A DNA stretch of 64,000 nt from Moheibacter sediminis (GCF_900176425.1 NZ_FWXS01000002.1:186001-250000), one strand, 5' to 3'; counted from the first letter of the stretch, positions 26,947 to 36,853 are shown. Numbers and translations: made by a program. The notes: generated by a model not told the origin, from the sequence alone.

Positions 26947-27919
26947 TGAATTTTCCAAAGGGATTGAATGAAATCCCAAGATTGAAATAGAATGTAGGTT
27001 TGGGATTGGCTTCAAAAATATAAGAATCAAAGGATTCATTTTTCTTAAAAATTCTGCTATTGGGAATGTTTTTCATTCCGGTTTTAAATGTTGCTACAAA
27101 AGAACCTCCGAGGAAATGCTCATACATAAATCCTGAATTGATTTCAACTTGACGAAGTTCATATTTTTCCTGGCTTTGAAGTACATCGTATAGATAAAAA
27201 GAAGTTCCGCCCAATTCTGATCCTAAAGAAAACCTGCTGTTTTCTGAAAAGCTTTTCTTGAGGTAAACTTGTTTTGGAAGAATCAAATCGATTCTCCATC
27301 CGTTTTCAAATTTCTGATCGTAAATAAAAGTAGGAATTACCGGAATCTGAGCACTGGGATCTATGATTCCCACCAAGCCGATTGCCGTTTTCGTGGTAGC
27401 ATTGGCCTTGAGAAGCAGGGTTGCTGTAGCAAGTCCTTTGACTCTTTCAAAATGTTTTTCACTTCCATCTACCACTGCACTTGCTGTATAAATCACAGGT
27501 TTATTCCATAATTTTGAAATGTATGTGAAATTCAATGAAGAAGAATGAAAATGAAAATCATTGTCTTGCACCCGCATCGTTCCATCCGGATAATTCAATT
27601 CAACCGAAGTCGAAGTATAATTGTAATTCAAAGTAGCACCGAGCATCCATTTCTTTTTTACAATGAAATTACCGCTTGTACTAACTTTTACCTGGTATAA
27701 ATTTCGGACTTTTCCATCGGCAAAATAATTTCCCAAATGTTCAGAAGAAAATTTATAGGGCGTAAGTTGGCTAAATTCAATGTTCAAAGGTCTTGCAAGT
27801 GCAAATTTATCGGCGTAGTAAGCCGTTATTTTCTGTGGAATACTGTCTTTGTTTTGTGCAAAATTGAATGCTGCTGGCGTCAAAAAAGAAATTAAAAGGA
27901 CTTTTTTTGTGAAATTCAT
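26939..27919 (-). CDS. Outer-membrane beta-barrel protein (DUF6268-like)
   Basis: A 326-residue protein with signal peptide (MNFTKKVLLISFLTPAAFNFAQ) and alternating hydrophobic/polar strands typical of a beta-barrel (NFIVKKKWMLGATLNYNY, TFYFNLGISFNPFGKF). It resembles the DUF6268 group of flavobacterial outer-membrane proteins; a second member lies at 56264-57157. Its ATG follows directly on the stop of the 147-codon gene upstream, so they are translationally coupled. The divergent LytS/LytTR operon nearby makes it a candidate target of that system. It overlaps pncA tail to tail by 8 bp. Confidence 0.75.
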   Translation of the reverse strand: MNFTKKVLLISFLTPAAFNFAQNKDSIPQKITAYYADKFALARPLNIEFSQLTPYKFSSEHLGNYFADGKVRNLYQVKVSTSGNFIVKKKWMLGATLNYNYTSTSVELNYPDGTMRVQDNDFHFHSSSLNFTYISKLWNKPVIYTASAVVDGSEKHFERVKGLATATLLLKANATTKTAIGLVGIIDPSAQIPVIPTFIYDQKFENGWRIDLILPKQVYLKKSFSENSRFSLGSELGGTSFYLYDVLQSQEKYELRQVEINSGFMYEHFLGGSFVATFKTGMKNIPNSRIFKKNESFDSYIFEANPKPTFYFNLGISFNPFGKFIK

Positions 27920-28363
27920 TTAGGAGAAATTTTGAGTTTGAGATTCGAAAAAGTCAAAGAGAAATACTTCGTCATATAAATCTTTCACATCATTCTCTTT
28001 GACAAACTCAACTATTTTCTGATTGTCTGAATTCAAATTATCATCTACAAAAACAAACCATAATTCATTTACATTATTTTGAATTTTTAAAATTTCAAGA
28101 TAAGACTGACTGAAAAATGAAGAAAAAAACAATGGATCCTGCAACAATTTATAATCATAAAACATAATTCCTTTCCTTACATAATCATCCATCACGATAT
28201 TGATGGATTTGGAATAATCCAGAATTTCCATCGAAGGTTTATAACTTTCAATAAACCTGAGCAGATCTGTCAGTTGGATGATTTTTTCTTCCTGTTGCTC
28301 TTCATTCAGCATGGGATTTACCAATACTTCATCAAACCATGTTTGTACTTTCATCATATTCAT
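27920..28363 (-). CDS. Hypothetical cytoplasmic protein
   Basis: A 147-residue acidic, helix-rich protein with no signal peptide or membrane segment and no family I recognise. Features are a Glu/Gln-rich early helix (MLNEEQQEEKIIQLTDLLRF) and an aromatic C-terminus (LYDEVFLFDFFESQ). It abuts the outer-membrane protein gene (stop and start adjacent) and is divergent from the LytS/LytTR genes. Several in-frame Met codons near the start (residues 1, 3 and 4) leave the exact start uncertain by a few residues. Confidence 0.6.
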   Translation of the reverse strand: MNMMKVQTWFDEVLVNPMLNEEQQEEKIIQLTDLLRFIESYKPSMEILDYSKSINIVMDDYVRKGIMFYDYKLLQDPLFFSSFFSQSYLEILKIQNNVNELWFVFVDDNLNSDNQKIVEFVKENDVKDLYDEVFLFDFFESQTQNFS

Positions 28364-28418
28364 GAATTAATCATTTTCAAAACAAATGAACTCAGAAAAG
28401 TGATTCACAAATTTTTTC

Positions 28419-28449
28419 TTCTACCAAACCTTTGTTTTTTTCTACAAAC
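28419..28449 (+). promoter_or_regulatory. 21-bp-phased direct repeats upstream of the LytS/LytTR operon (candidate LytTR site)
   Basis: TTCTACCAAAC (28419-28429) and TTCTACAAAC (28440-28449) start exactly 21 bp apart, two helical turns. An opposite-strand copy of the core follows (GTAGAAGG, 28471-28478), and GTTTGGTA (28487-28494) is complementary to TACCAAAC. LytTR regulators such as ComE and AgrA bind pairs of about 9-bp repeats with this phasing. The downstream -7 box TATTTTTG (28526-28533) has no TTTG at the right distance, as expected for an activator-dependent promoter. The site lies between the LytS/LytTR genes and the divergent 27.9-28.4 kb genes. Confidence 0.45.
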
Positions 28450-28549
28450 ACGGGAAAATGAAAATTTTTAGTAGAAGGAAAAAGCAGTTTGGTATAAAAA
28501 ATACGAAGTAAGCTTCTATATGATGTATTTTTGCAAAGCAAATAAAAAC

Positions 28550-29623
28550 ATGGGGCATTTAACAAGAGAAGAAAAAGACAAAAAAGTTATCAGTTTTCTG
28601 GTGGAAGATAGGTTTCGGATTCATAGACATGTTTTTTTTACACTTGGGCTTTTATTTCTTTTTTATGTTTCCTCATTAAATAACGAAGATGTAGGAAATG
28701 AAAAATGGTCAAGAATATTTTTGGTTTATGCCATATTTCTTGTCATGTTTTATATCAATATTTATGTGCTCGTTCCACGGTTATTCTTCAAGGCGAAATA
28801 TTTACTTTACCTACTTTGCCTGATTGCGTTGGTTTTGTCAGGAATTAATGTACTGTCCTATTTGTTAATAAATTATTTTGAAATTCCGGAAGAAATAAGA
28901 AGGGAACACCGGCCTATCAAAAATATGTATGACGGAATGATGATTTCGATTCCCATCATTATGGTCACGACTACTGTAAAATTATTACAACAATGGGTAA
29001 AGGACAATGAAAGAATTTCGGAATTGAAGAATCTGACTTTGAATATGGAATTGAATGAATTGAAAAATCAAATCAATCCGCATTTTCTATTCAACATGCT
29101 CAACAATGTGAAAGCTTTGATCAGAAAAGATCCGGAAAAAGCAACCACAATTATCATCAAACTTTCTGAATTTCTTCGCTACCAGCTTTATGAAAACAAT
29201 GAAGACCAGACTTCCATCAATTCTGAAATTAATTTCATTTCAAATTTTCTGAATCTTGAAAAAATCAGAAGAGACAATTTCAAATTTGACATAGAATTTG
29301 AATCTGAACAAAGGAAATTTTTTCATGTGTTCATTCCTCCGAATTTATTTACAACTTTTGTAGAAAACGCTGTGAAACATAGTTCTTTTCTTACCGACAA
29401 AGAAGTTTTTATAAAAATAATTTTAAAGATTGATAACAATAAACTTCATTTTACCTGCATTAATTCCAAACCAACCGAAAATTTAAACCAAAACAAAGAA
29501 TACAGCGGATTGGGGTTGGCAAACATCAAAAGAAGACTCGAACTTTTGTATGAAGACAAGCATTCGCTTCAGATAGCATCGACCGATGAATTGTATAAAA
29601 TCACACTAATCATTCCGTTATGA
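28550..29623 (+). CDS. LytS/YehU-type sensor histidine kinase
   Basis: A 357-residue kinase of the His_kinase (LytS) class: four membrane helices in the first 135 residues (FFTLGLLFLFYVSSL onward), a coiled linker, then the phospho-acceptor motif KNQINPHFLFNMLNNVKAL. The ATPase domain has FVENAVKHS and GLGLANIKRRLELLY. ATG 28550 is chosen over an in-frame ATG at 28520 because a TATTTTTG -7 box at 28526-28533 lies between them. It overlaps the next gene by four bases. The ligand is unknown. Confidence 0.92.
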   Translation: MGHLTREEKDKKVISFLVEDRFRIHRHVFFTLGLLFLFYVSSLNNEDVGNEKWSRIFLVYAIFLVMFYINIYVLVPRLFFKAKYLLYLLCLIALVLSGINVLSYLLINYFEIPEEIRREHRPIKNMYDGMMISIPIIMVTTTVKLLQQWVKDNERISELKNLTLNMELNELKNQINPHFLFNMLNNVKALIRKDPEKATTIIIKLSEFLRYQLYENNEDQTSINSEINFISNFLNLEKIRRDNFKFDIEFESEQRKFFHVFIPPNLFTTFVENAVKHSSFLTDKEVFIKIILKIDNNKLHFTCINSKPTENLNQNKEYSGLGLANIKRRLELLYEDKHSLQIASTDELYKITLIIPL

Positions 29624-30330
29624 ATTGTATAATTGTAGATGACGAGCCGCTTGCAAGAGAAGAAATGGTATCGCTGATTGAGGAAATTTCAGAATTAAAA
29701 ATCATTGGAAATTTTTCCAATGCACCTGCGGCTTTGAATTTCATGAAATCCAATCAGGTTAATTTGATTTTTTTGGACATCCAAATGCCGGAAGTTACCG
29801 GAATTGAATTTGCGCAGCAGCTTGATCAGCAGACTTTAATTGTTTTTACTACGGCTTTTTCAAATTATGCGGTAAAAAGTTATGATCTGGATGCGATTGA
29901 TTATTTACTCAAACCGATTGACAAACCTCGCTTGGAAAAAGCCATTCAAAAAGCTATTACGTATCAAAATCTGCTTTCTGAAAATACGTTGAAAAATTCT
30001 GTCGAATCAAGTGATAAAGATTTCCTGCTTATCAAATCTGACCGCAGGTTTTATAAAATTAAATTTGACGACGTAAAATTTATAGAAGGTTTGAAAGATT
30101 ATGTTGTCATCCACACGACAACGCAAAAATTAATCACGGCAATGAACCTGAAAACCATTCATCAAAAAATAATTTCAGATTCATTTATGCGTGTAAGCAA
30201 ATCTTACATTGTCAATTTCAACCATATACAATCATTTGACAACCACACGATTTACATCGACGAATCGGAAATTCCTTTGGGAGAAATTTTCAAAGCAGAA
30301 TTTTTTGCGAAGTACTCAGTATTGGATTAA
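29620..30330 (+). CDS. LytTR-family response regulator
   Basis: A 236-residue regulator: receiver domain (residues 1-120) with acidic pocket VDDEP, phosphorylatable Asp53 (LIFLDIQMPEVTG) and conserved Lys in LLKPIDKPR. The C-terminal LytTR DNA-binding domain (about 140-232) has FIEGLKDYVVIHT and FMRVSKSYIVNFNHI. Its start overlaps the LytS-type kinase stop (ATGA), so the two form a two-component pair. A candidate binding site is described at 28419-28449. It ends 3 bp into the convergent aminotransferase stop region. Confidence 0.94.
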   Translation: MNCIIVDDEPLAREEMVSLIEEISELKIIGNFSNAPAALNFMKSNQVNLIFLDIQMPEVTGIEFAQQLDQQTLIVFTTAFSNYAVKSYDLDAIDYLLKPIDKPRLEKAIQKAITYQNLLSENTLKNSVESSDKDFLLIKSDRRFYKIKFDDVKFIEGLKDYVVIHTTTQKLITAMNLKTIHQKIISDSFMRVSKSYIVNFNHIQSFDNHTIYIDESEIPLGEIFKAEFFAKYSVLD

Positions 30331-31586
30331 TTCAATTTTTCCAATGAATTTTTCAATTGAGAAATAATGATTTCGATGTCTTCTCTTTTCGTAGTTCCGA
30401 CTGACAATCTGAACCAGTTTGAATCTTTCGAAGCTCCAAATGCTGAAAATGGAACCAAAGCGACTTTTGCATCTTTTAAAAGATAATTTGTTACTTCAGC
30501 AATTGAATTTAGTACGTCTCCTGATTCTGTTTTCTTCCCAACCAAATCAAATTTCACAGTCAAATAAAGTGCGGCTTCTGGCTCGATGACATCCACAGGA
30601 AAACCTTGGTTTTTCAATTTGTTAAATCCTTTGTAAAATTCATCTAAACGAAAAGAAAGTTCTGATTTGATTTGAGTTAAATAATCTGAAACTTTTTCAT
30701 TTAATTCTAAATATTTACCCGTCGCAACTTGCTCCGGTTTTGGTGCCCAAGCGCCAATGTGCCCCAACATATCTTTCATTTTATCGATGATAAAATCAGG
30801 TCCGAAGGCCCAACCTACGCGCACGCCGGTCGCAGCAAAAGCTTTAGAAATCCCATCGATGAAAATCGTATAATCGCGCATTTCAGGATTTAAAGAAACC
30901 GGATTGTAATGAACCGTTTCACCGTAAGTCAACTGCCAGTAAATCTGGTCATAAAGTAAATACAAAGGTTTGATTCCAAGTGAATTTCTTCTTTGATTTT
31001 CTGTTACAATCAAATCACAAATTTGTTCTAAAGCTTCTTTGTCAAATGTTGTTCCCGTCGGATTTAAAGGTGAACAAACTGCAATCAGATTTACGTTTTG
31101 GATGTGTGGCGCTATGTCTTCTGCTGTCGGCATGAATTTATTTTCAGGAAGCGTTTCGATGACGATTTCCTTGTTTCTTGCGAGGTAAGTGTAAGCGTCA
31201 TTGTTCCAAGAGGGAACAGGGTACAAAACGGTATCGTCAATATCTAGAACTGCTTGGTAAACCGCATAAATCAACGGGCGTGCACCGCCTGAAATCAGGA
31301 TTTCATTTTCTTTGTAATTTAATTTTAAAATTTTGGATAAAAATTCTGAAACACTTTTTCTCAAAGATGCTTCGCCGTTTCCTGCGGGATAATTGGTCAC
31401 ATCAGATTCATAAGCATTAACTATTTCCTGCTTTAATTCTTGTGGAATCGGAAATATCGTCGAATCAAAATCGCCTATGGTCAAATTGTAAATTTGTTCA
31501 CCTTTGGCTTTGAGTGCGTTTACTTCTCCGGCAAGTTTGATGATTGCCGAACCTTTGAGATTTTCTGCAAGTATAGATGTTTTCAT
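30327..31586 (-). CDS. PLP-dependent class I/II aminotransferase
   Basis: A 419-residue fold-type I aminotransferase. The substrate region YNLTIGDFD is near residue 34; SPLNPTGTTF and the PLP-lysine motif DGISKAFAATGVRVGW (Lys near residue 250) are both present, and the C-terminal FRLSVGTTKRED holds the substrate-carboxylate Arg. Aspartate or aromatic aminotransferase activity is most likely, but substrate cannot be fixed from sequence alone. A TATATTTG -7 box lies on the minus strand at 31614-31621. It is convergent with the LytTR gene, overlapping by 4 bp. Confidence 0.9.
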   Translation of the reverse strand: MKTSILAENLKGSAIIKLAGEVNALKAKGEQIYNLTIGDFDSTIFPIPQELKQEIVNAYESDVTNYPAGNGEASLRKSVSEFLSKILKLNYKENEILISGGARPLIYAVYQAVLDIDDTVLYPVPSWNNDAYTYLARNKEIVIETLPENKFMPTAEDIAPHIQNVNLIAVCSPLNPTGTTFDKEALEQICDLIVTENQRRNSLGIKPLYLLYDQIYWQLTYGETVHYNPVSLNPEMRDYTIFIDGISKAFAATGVRVGWAFGPDFIIDKMKDMLGHIGAWAPKPEQVATGKYLELNEKVSDYLTQIKSELSFRLDEFYKGFNKLKNQGFPVDVIEPEAALYLTVKFDLVGKKTESGDVLNSIAEVTNYLLKDAKVALVPFSAFGASKDSNWFRLSVGTTKREDIEIIISQLKNSLEKLN

Positions 31587-31747
31587 GTCTTATTTAATCT
31601 GTGTTCAAACTCTCAAATATAAATTATAATTCATAAAATGACGAAGATTGATAAACTTAATTTCCCCTAGTTTTTGCAATGGCTTGAAGCATTAAAATAA
31701 ATGACTCAAATTCAGAATATTATAAAATTAAATTAATTATTTAATTT

Positions 31748-31779
31748 TTTGAAAATGAGCACAAATTAAATTAATTTTG
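31748..31779 (+). promoter_or_regulatory. Consensus Bacteroidota promoter of the 1671-residue T9SS protein
   Basis: TTTG (31748-31751), an exact 20-nt spacer, then TAATTTTG (31772-31779). Transcription would start near 31786, giving a leader of about 20 nt before the ATG at 31806. Confidence 0.82.
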
Positions 31780-31805
31780 CATCAAATTACAAACCTTAAA
31801 TCCCT

Positions 31806-34800
31806 ATGAAAGAAAATTTATTTTCTTCACAAAAATTGATGTTTTTGGCAATTTTGCTTTTCACATTCAATTCGCTCTCAGCACAAATTAATTTTAGTCA
31901 AACTTTTGATACCGGATCAACTGTCTCCGCTATGGGATGGTCAACTACGGGTTATAGTCCAACTACCACAAATGCTTGTACTGTCAGATCAGTCAGAGGA
32001 CTTTTAAATTCTACAGTCATTACCAATAACTTAGAATCTCCGAATCAGGTTTCTGCTTCTAACGGAAATAATATAAGTGTATCTTTTAATTACAAAATAA
32101 TTAATCAAACCTCTCCAGTAACTGCTACCCCTGAGAATTTTGGAAGTTTACAGGTACAATATTCCTTAAACAATGGCAGTACCTATACTACTGCTCATAC
32201 TATCAGTTCCAATCATATTCCATCAACTAGTTGTGTTACTGTGAATTTCACAATTCCGGGTACAAATGTGCCATCCGGAAACAGCTTCCGTCTTCGTTTT
32301 TTAGGAACTCATGCAAATGGCACTTATTATATACATTTAGATGACGTAGTAGTTGCTCAGGCTACTGCTTCTCCTCCAAATTGTAATGCAGAACTTACCT
32401 TTCCTTTAAATGGAGCTACAAACGTACCTGTGACTACAAGTTCATTGACATGGTCCACAGCTACAGGTATTCCTACAGGATATAGAGTAAGAGTTGGAAC
32501 AACTCCTGGTGGAACCAACATTATAAATAATGCTGATGCAGGAAATGCAACAAGTTATCCCATCTCTTTAAATTACAGTACAATTTATTATGTAGGTATA
32601 ACGCCATATAATGCCAACGGAAATGCAACAGGTTGCACCGAATATACATTCACAACAGTTGCGCCGCTGACAGCTACTATACCATGGTCTCATGATTTTA
32701 TAAATAATTCTCTGCCAAATGGTTGGGTGAATAATGGTTTTGCAATTGCAACTTCCAGCCGACTTCCCGGTGCCGAAAATAATATCATATTTAAAAATTT
32801 AAATGCTTCTGTTTCTACGGGAAACTTTAGTACGATTTCTGTCGGCGAGGTTCAATCAGGAGATGTTCTAAATTTTATTTATCGTTTAGGAGAAAATGTT
32901 TCTCCGCATAATCCGCCACCTACAGGATCTGGTAATTTTATTGTTTCAGTATCAACCGATTTTGGTATGACCTATACCAATGTTCAAACCATTCCAAACA
33001 ATGGAATAGCCGGATGGCAAAACTTTAGTTTGAATTTGTCTGCCTATGATGGTGAATATGTGAGGATTAAAATAACAGCTACCAGGACTTTAGGAGATTA
33101 TTTCATAGGATTTGATGATTTCTATATCGGTCAGCCAATAATGTGCGTTGCACCGGAAGATTTGTTTTTAAATTCGGTAGGAGACGATACAGCTCAGATT
33201 TCATGGAGTTCTATTTCAAACGCGGCCAGCTATAATTGGTTTGTATTTAGTTCTGGCGCAAACCCAAATACTGCGACTCCTCTCAAGAGTGGGACAGTTT
33301 CTACGGCTACTGTAAGTATTACAGACTTAATGTCCAGTACGGAATATGATTTTTATGTAGAAGCAAATTGTGGTTTAACGGATGGTATGAGTAACTTATC
33401 CGAAGTATTTTCGTTTGTGACCCAATGCGAAACTATAAACAGTTTTCCTTTCACCGAAACGTTTGAAAGCAATAGTACTTCTTTAGATTGCTGGACTATG
33501 GAATATGTTAATGGAAATACTAACTGGTCTTTGTACAATGGAGCTGCGGGAGGAAATATTACGAGTGCTCATGGAGGAATTTCAAATGCGTTATTCTATT
33601 TTAATTCTTTTGCAGTTACCAGGACTAAATTAGTTTCACCAGCATTCGATATTGCTGACATGGTTGAGCCTAAATTAACTTTTTGGTATGCCAATGAGCA
33701 AGGTTTAGATCCATCAGATCAAAACGAATTAAAAATTTATTATAAAACCAGTGCTGCTGGACCATGGACTTTGATTCCAGGAGGTACTTATAATTCAAAT
33801 GTAAGTACATGGACTTATATAGAGTTAAATTTACCTTCGGTTAGTGATAAATTTTATGTAGCCTTTGAAGGAACTAATCATGCAGGTAATGGAATTGTAA
33901 TTGATGATGTGACTATAAGTGATTTCTTTTCTTGCCCTGTAACAACCTGGGATGGAATTGCTTGGAGTAATGGACTGCCTGACATAGATAAAAAAGCAAT
34001 TATACAGGATAACTTAGTCTTAAATGCTAATTTGGAAGCTTGTGAATTAGAAATTACAGGAACTGGAAGGCTTGAAATTCCTTCAGGATTTAGTTTCACA
34101 GTTAAGGGATTAATTACAAATAATGCTGTAGCAGATAATTTTATAGTTGCCACTGATGGAAATTTAATCCAGCTACAAGATATAAACAACATAGGAGAAA
34201 TCACTGTCTTCCGTGACAGTCAGCCCTTCAAACGATTAGATTACACCATGTGGTCTTCACCTGTAATTGGACAAAATTTATTTAATTTCTCTCCTAATAC
34301 AGTAAATGGTGTTACTAATTTCCCAGGTTCTACAGGAAGAATTTACGTTTATGATGGTTCTAATGAATATGTAAATCCGACACCATTTACGGCAAACAGC
34401 ATATTTAATCAAGCAGAAGGATATTTATTCAGAGCGCCAAATAACTGGAATGCAACTACTGCAACTGCTTACAATGGTAAGTTCACTGGAATTCCTTTCA
34501 ATGGAGATGTTAGCATTGCTACTCATGCAGATAATTTTACTTCTATAGGAAATCCCTATCCATCCAATATAAATGCTGATTTATTGATGTCTGAAAATCA
34601 AGGAATTTTAGCACTTTATTATTGGAACAATACAGGTATTCCTGGAAATAATTATGCATCCTACACTTTCCTTGGAGGTTCTGCTGCAGCTGGTGGAAGT
34701 GCTATTCCAGATGAGTTTATATCTGTTGGACAAGGATTTATTGTAGCAACAGAGGATGCATCAGTAAAATTTACAAATAATATCAGAAGTAGCAATGATG

Positions 34801-36821
34801 CTACTTTCTTCAAAACCGAATTAGTTGAAAGACACAGATATTGGCTTAACCTAAAAGACAGTAACAATATTTCTTATAATGGAACGCTTACGGGTTATAT
34901 GACCGGAGCTACAAATGGTGTAGATAATCAAATCGATGGTAAATTATTTAATTCTACAGGGACCGTATTATATAGTCTCATCGAAGGAAGTAATGATAAA
35001 TATGTGATACAAGGACGAGCATTGCCTTTTGTAACCTCAGATGTAGTAAACATGGGAGTTCGTATAACTACTGCAGGACAATTTACAATAAGCATCACGC
35101 AAATGGACGGATTGTTTGCAGAAGGTCAACAAATTTATATACATGACAAATACCTGAATGTAACGCACAATCTTTCCATAGCTTATACATTTACTTCAGC
35201 AGTAGGAGAATTCAATGACCGATTCGAGATTGTTTATGAGCCGGCATTTTGTCCATCATCTACTATTTGGGACGGATTGACTTGGTCCAATGGACTACCA
35301 GATTTTAGCAAAAAAGCAATAATCAGGGGAGAATTGATTTTGAACAGTAATTTAGAAGCTTGTCAATTACAAGTTACACAAAACGGAAGTCTGCAAATAC
35401 CTTCAGGATTTTCCTTTACTGTCAATGATTTAGTCATTAATAATGCTTTAGCTGAAAACTTCATTGTAGCAAACGGAGGGAATTTAATCCAGATTAATGA
35501 CGTGGCAAACGTAGGAGAAATTACTGTAATTCGTGAAAGCAAACCGATGGTAAGACTAGACTATACCATGTGGTCTTCTCCTGTCAATAACCAAAATCTC
35601 TTTGGATTCTCTCCCGAAACAGTAAATGGAGTGACCAACTATCCCGGTTCTACAGGTAGAATTTATGTTTACAATGGATCAAATGGATATATAAATCCAA
35701 ATCCGTTTACCGCTGATGCCATTATGAATGAGGCCGTAGGTTATCTTTTCCGCTCACCTAACAATTGGAGTGCAATGACACATACTCCTTATGTTGGAGA
35801 ATTTAATGGTGTTGCGAACAACGGAAATGTGAATGTACCTACTGTTGCAAATAATTTCACTTCTTTAGGAAACCCTTATCCTTCAAATATAAACGCTGAT
35901 TTGCTCATGACCGCAAATACAGGAGTAGCAGCAATTTATTATTGGAACAATACCGGCGTTGCAGGAAACAATTATGCCACATATACCTTCCTTGGAGGTA
36001 CTGCTGCAGGTGGCGGAAGCGATATTCCTGGTCAATTTATTTCTGTCGGACAAGGATTTATTGTAGCGACAACAGGTTCTTCAGTTAATTTTGACAATAC
36101 GATGAGAGTTGGAGATCCTGCCAATTTCTTCAAGGCTGACGCAATAGAAAAACATAGATTTTGGTTAGATTTAACAAATGAAAACAGTGAGAAATATAAC
36201 CAAATTTTGGTTGGTTATATGACGGGCGCAACCTCAGGAATCGACAATCAGATTGATGGGAAACTTTTCGGATACGAGGGTTCAGCACTTTACAGCATCA
36301 TCAATGAAGAACAATTTACAGTTCAAGGCAGAGCGCTTCCATTTGAAACTGCAGATTTAGTTGCGCTTGGATTCAAAGCGGTGGAAGCTGGTAAATTTGT
36401 AATTTCTTTGGCTGATTTTGATGGATTATTTACCGAAGGCGGAGTAACCATTTATCTCAAAGATAATCAGACAAATACTTATCATAATTTGATGGAGTCA
36501 GATTACATATTTGAATCTGAAGCAGGTGAATTTACATCAAGATTTGAAATTGTTTATGAAGAAGGTGAAACGATGGGAACTGGTGATTTAACTTCAAACT
36601 CAATTCAGATTTATACCCACAATGACAACATCGTAGTGAGTTCAAAATCAGAAAAAATACTTTCAGTTGAATTGTTTGATATGGTCGGAAGAAATATTTT
36701 CAGAAATGAAAAAGTAAACACAAATCATTACGAATTTAAATCTCAATCCAAAGGTGTTTTAATCATAAAAGTTCTGACTCAAAAAGGAGAAATAATTACC
36801 AAAAGAGTGATGAACAAATAA
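31806..36821 (+). CDS. Giant secreted protein with anchor/Fn3 modules, internal duplication and T9SS type-A tail
   Basis: A 1671-residue protein. A signal peptide ends near LSAQ (residue about 26). Three jelly-roll 'choice-of-anchor'-like domains follow (about 28-195, 290-450 and 550-708; the aspartates in HLDDVVV, GFDDFYI and VIDDVTI mark them), alternating with fibronectin III-like segments. Two copies of a 439-residue module then follow (Cys710-1148 and Cys1149-1587), sharing WDGxxWSNGLPD, RLDYTMWSSPV, GSTGRIYVYxGSN, FTSxGNPYPSNINADLLM and EFISVGQGFIVAT-like blocks. The last 70 residues (VELFDMVGRNIF, GVLIIKVLTQKGEI) are a type-A T9SS sorting signal. It is a surface or secreted protein of unknown ligand; its promoter and terminator are both clear. 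Confidence 0.92.
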   Translation: MKENLFSSQKLMFLAILLFTFNSLSAQINFSQTFDTGSTVSAMGWSTTGYSPTTTNACTVRSVRGLLNSTVITNNLESPNQVSASNGNNISVSFNYKIINQTSPVTATPENFGSLQVQYSLNNGSTYTTAHTISSNHIPSTSCVTVNFTIPGTNVPSGNSFRLRFLGTHANGTYYIHLDDVVVAQATASPPNCNAELTFPLNGATNVPVTTSSLTWSTATGIPTGYRVRVGTTPGGTNIINNADAGNATSYPISLNYSTIYYVGITPYNANGNATGCTEYTFTTVAPLTATIPWSHDFINNSLPNGWVNNGFAIATSSRLPGAENNIIFKNLNASVSTGNFSTISVGEVQSGDVLNFIYRLGENVSPHNPPPTGSGNFIVSVSTDFGMTYTNVQTIPNNGIAGWQNFSLNLSAYDGEYVRIKITATRTLGDYFIGFDDFYIGQPIMCVAPEDLFLNSVGDDTAQISWSSISNAASYNWFVFSSGANPNTATPLKSGTVSTATVSITDLMSSTEYDFYVEANCGLTDGMSNLSEVFSFVTQCETINSFPFTETFESNSTSLDCWTMEYVNGNTNWSLYNGAAGGNITSAHGGISNALFYFNSFAVTRTKLVSPAFDIADMVEPKLTFWYANEQGLDPSDQNELKIYYKTSAAGPWTLIPGGTYNSNVSTWTYIELNLPSVSDKFYVAFEGTNHAGNGIVIDDVTISDFFSCPVTTWDGIAWSNGLPDIDKKAIIQDNLVLNANLEACELEITGTGRLEIPSGFSFTVKGLITNNAVADNFIVATDGNLIQLQDINNIGEITVFRDSQPFKRLDYTMWSSPVIGQNLFNFSPNTVNGVTNFPGSTGRIYVYDGSNEYVNPTPFTANSIFNQAEGYLFRAPNNWNATTATAYNGKFTGIPFNGDVSIATHADNFTSIGNPYPSNINADLLMSENQGILALYYWNNTGIPGNNYASYTFLGGSAAAGGSAIPDEFISVGQGFIVATEDASVKFTNNIRSSNDATFFKTELVERHRYWLNLKDSNNISYNGTLTGYMTGATNGVDNQIDGKLFNSTGTVLYSLIEGSNDKYVIQGRALPFVTSDVVNMGVRITTAGQFTISITQMDGLFAEGQQIYIHDKYLNVTHNLSIAYTFTSAVGEFNDRFEIVYEPAFCPSSTIWDGLTWSNGLPDFSKKAIIRGELILNSNLEACQLQVTQNGSLQIPSGFSFTVNDLVINNALAENFIVANGGNLIQINDVANVGEITVIRESKPMVRLDYTMWSSPVNNQNLFGFSPETVNGVTNYPGSTGRIYVYNGSNGYINPNPFTADAIMNEAVGYLFRSPNNWSAMTHTPYVGEFNGVANNGNVNVPTVANNFTSLGNPYPSNINADLLMTANTGVAAIYYWNNTGVAGNNYATYTFLGGTAAGGGSDIPGQFISVGQGFIVATTGSSVNFDNTMRVGDPANFFKADAIEKHRFWLDLTNENSEKYNQILVGYMTGATSGIDNQIDGKLFGYEGSALYSIINEEQFTVQGRALPFETADLVALGFKAVEAGKFVISLADFDGLFTEGGVTIYLKDNQTNTYHNLMESDYIFESEAGEFTSRFEIVYEEGETMGTGDLTSNSIQIYTHNDNIVVSSKSEKILSVELFDMVGRNIFRNEKVNTNHYEFKSQSKGVLIIKVLTQKGEIITKRVMNK
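33933..36566 (+). repeat. In-frame tandem duplication of about 1.3 kb inside the T9SS gene
   Basis: Copy 1 spans 33933-35249 and copy 2 spans 35250-36566, each about 439 codons. Shared blocks include WSNGLPD, IPSGFSFTV, RLDYTMWSSPV and YYWNNTG in the same order and spacing. The protein copies are clearly diverged (conservative changes throughout), so the duplication is old rather than recent. Confidence 0.85.
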
Positions 36822-36853
36822 AATCACAGGTTAAATTTTCTTAACATTTATAT

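Noticed and set aside
28520-28549. Start of the LytS-type kinase at 28520
   Set aside because: The TATTTTTG -7 box (28526-28533) lies downstream of it; ATG 28550 is the first start after the promoter.
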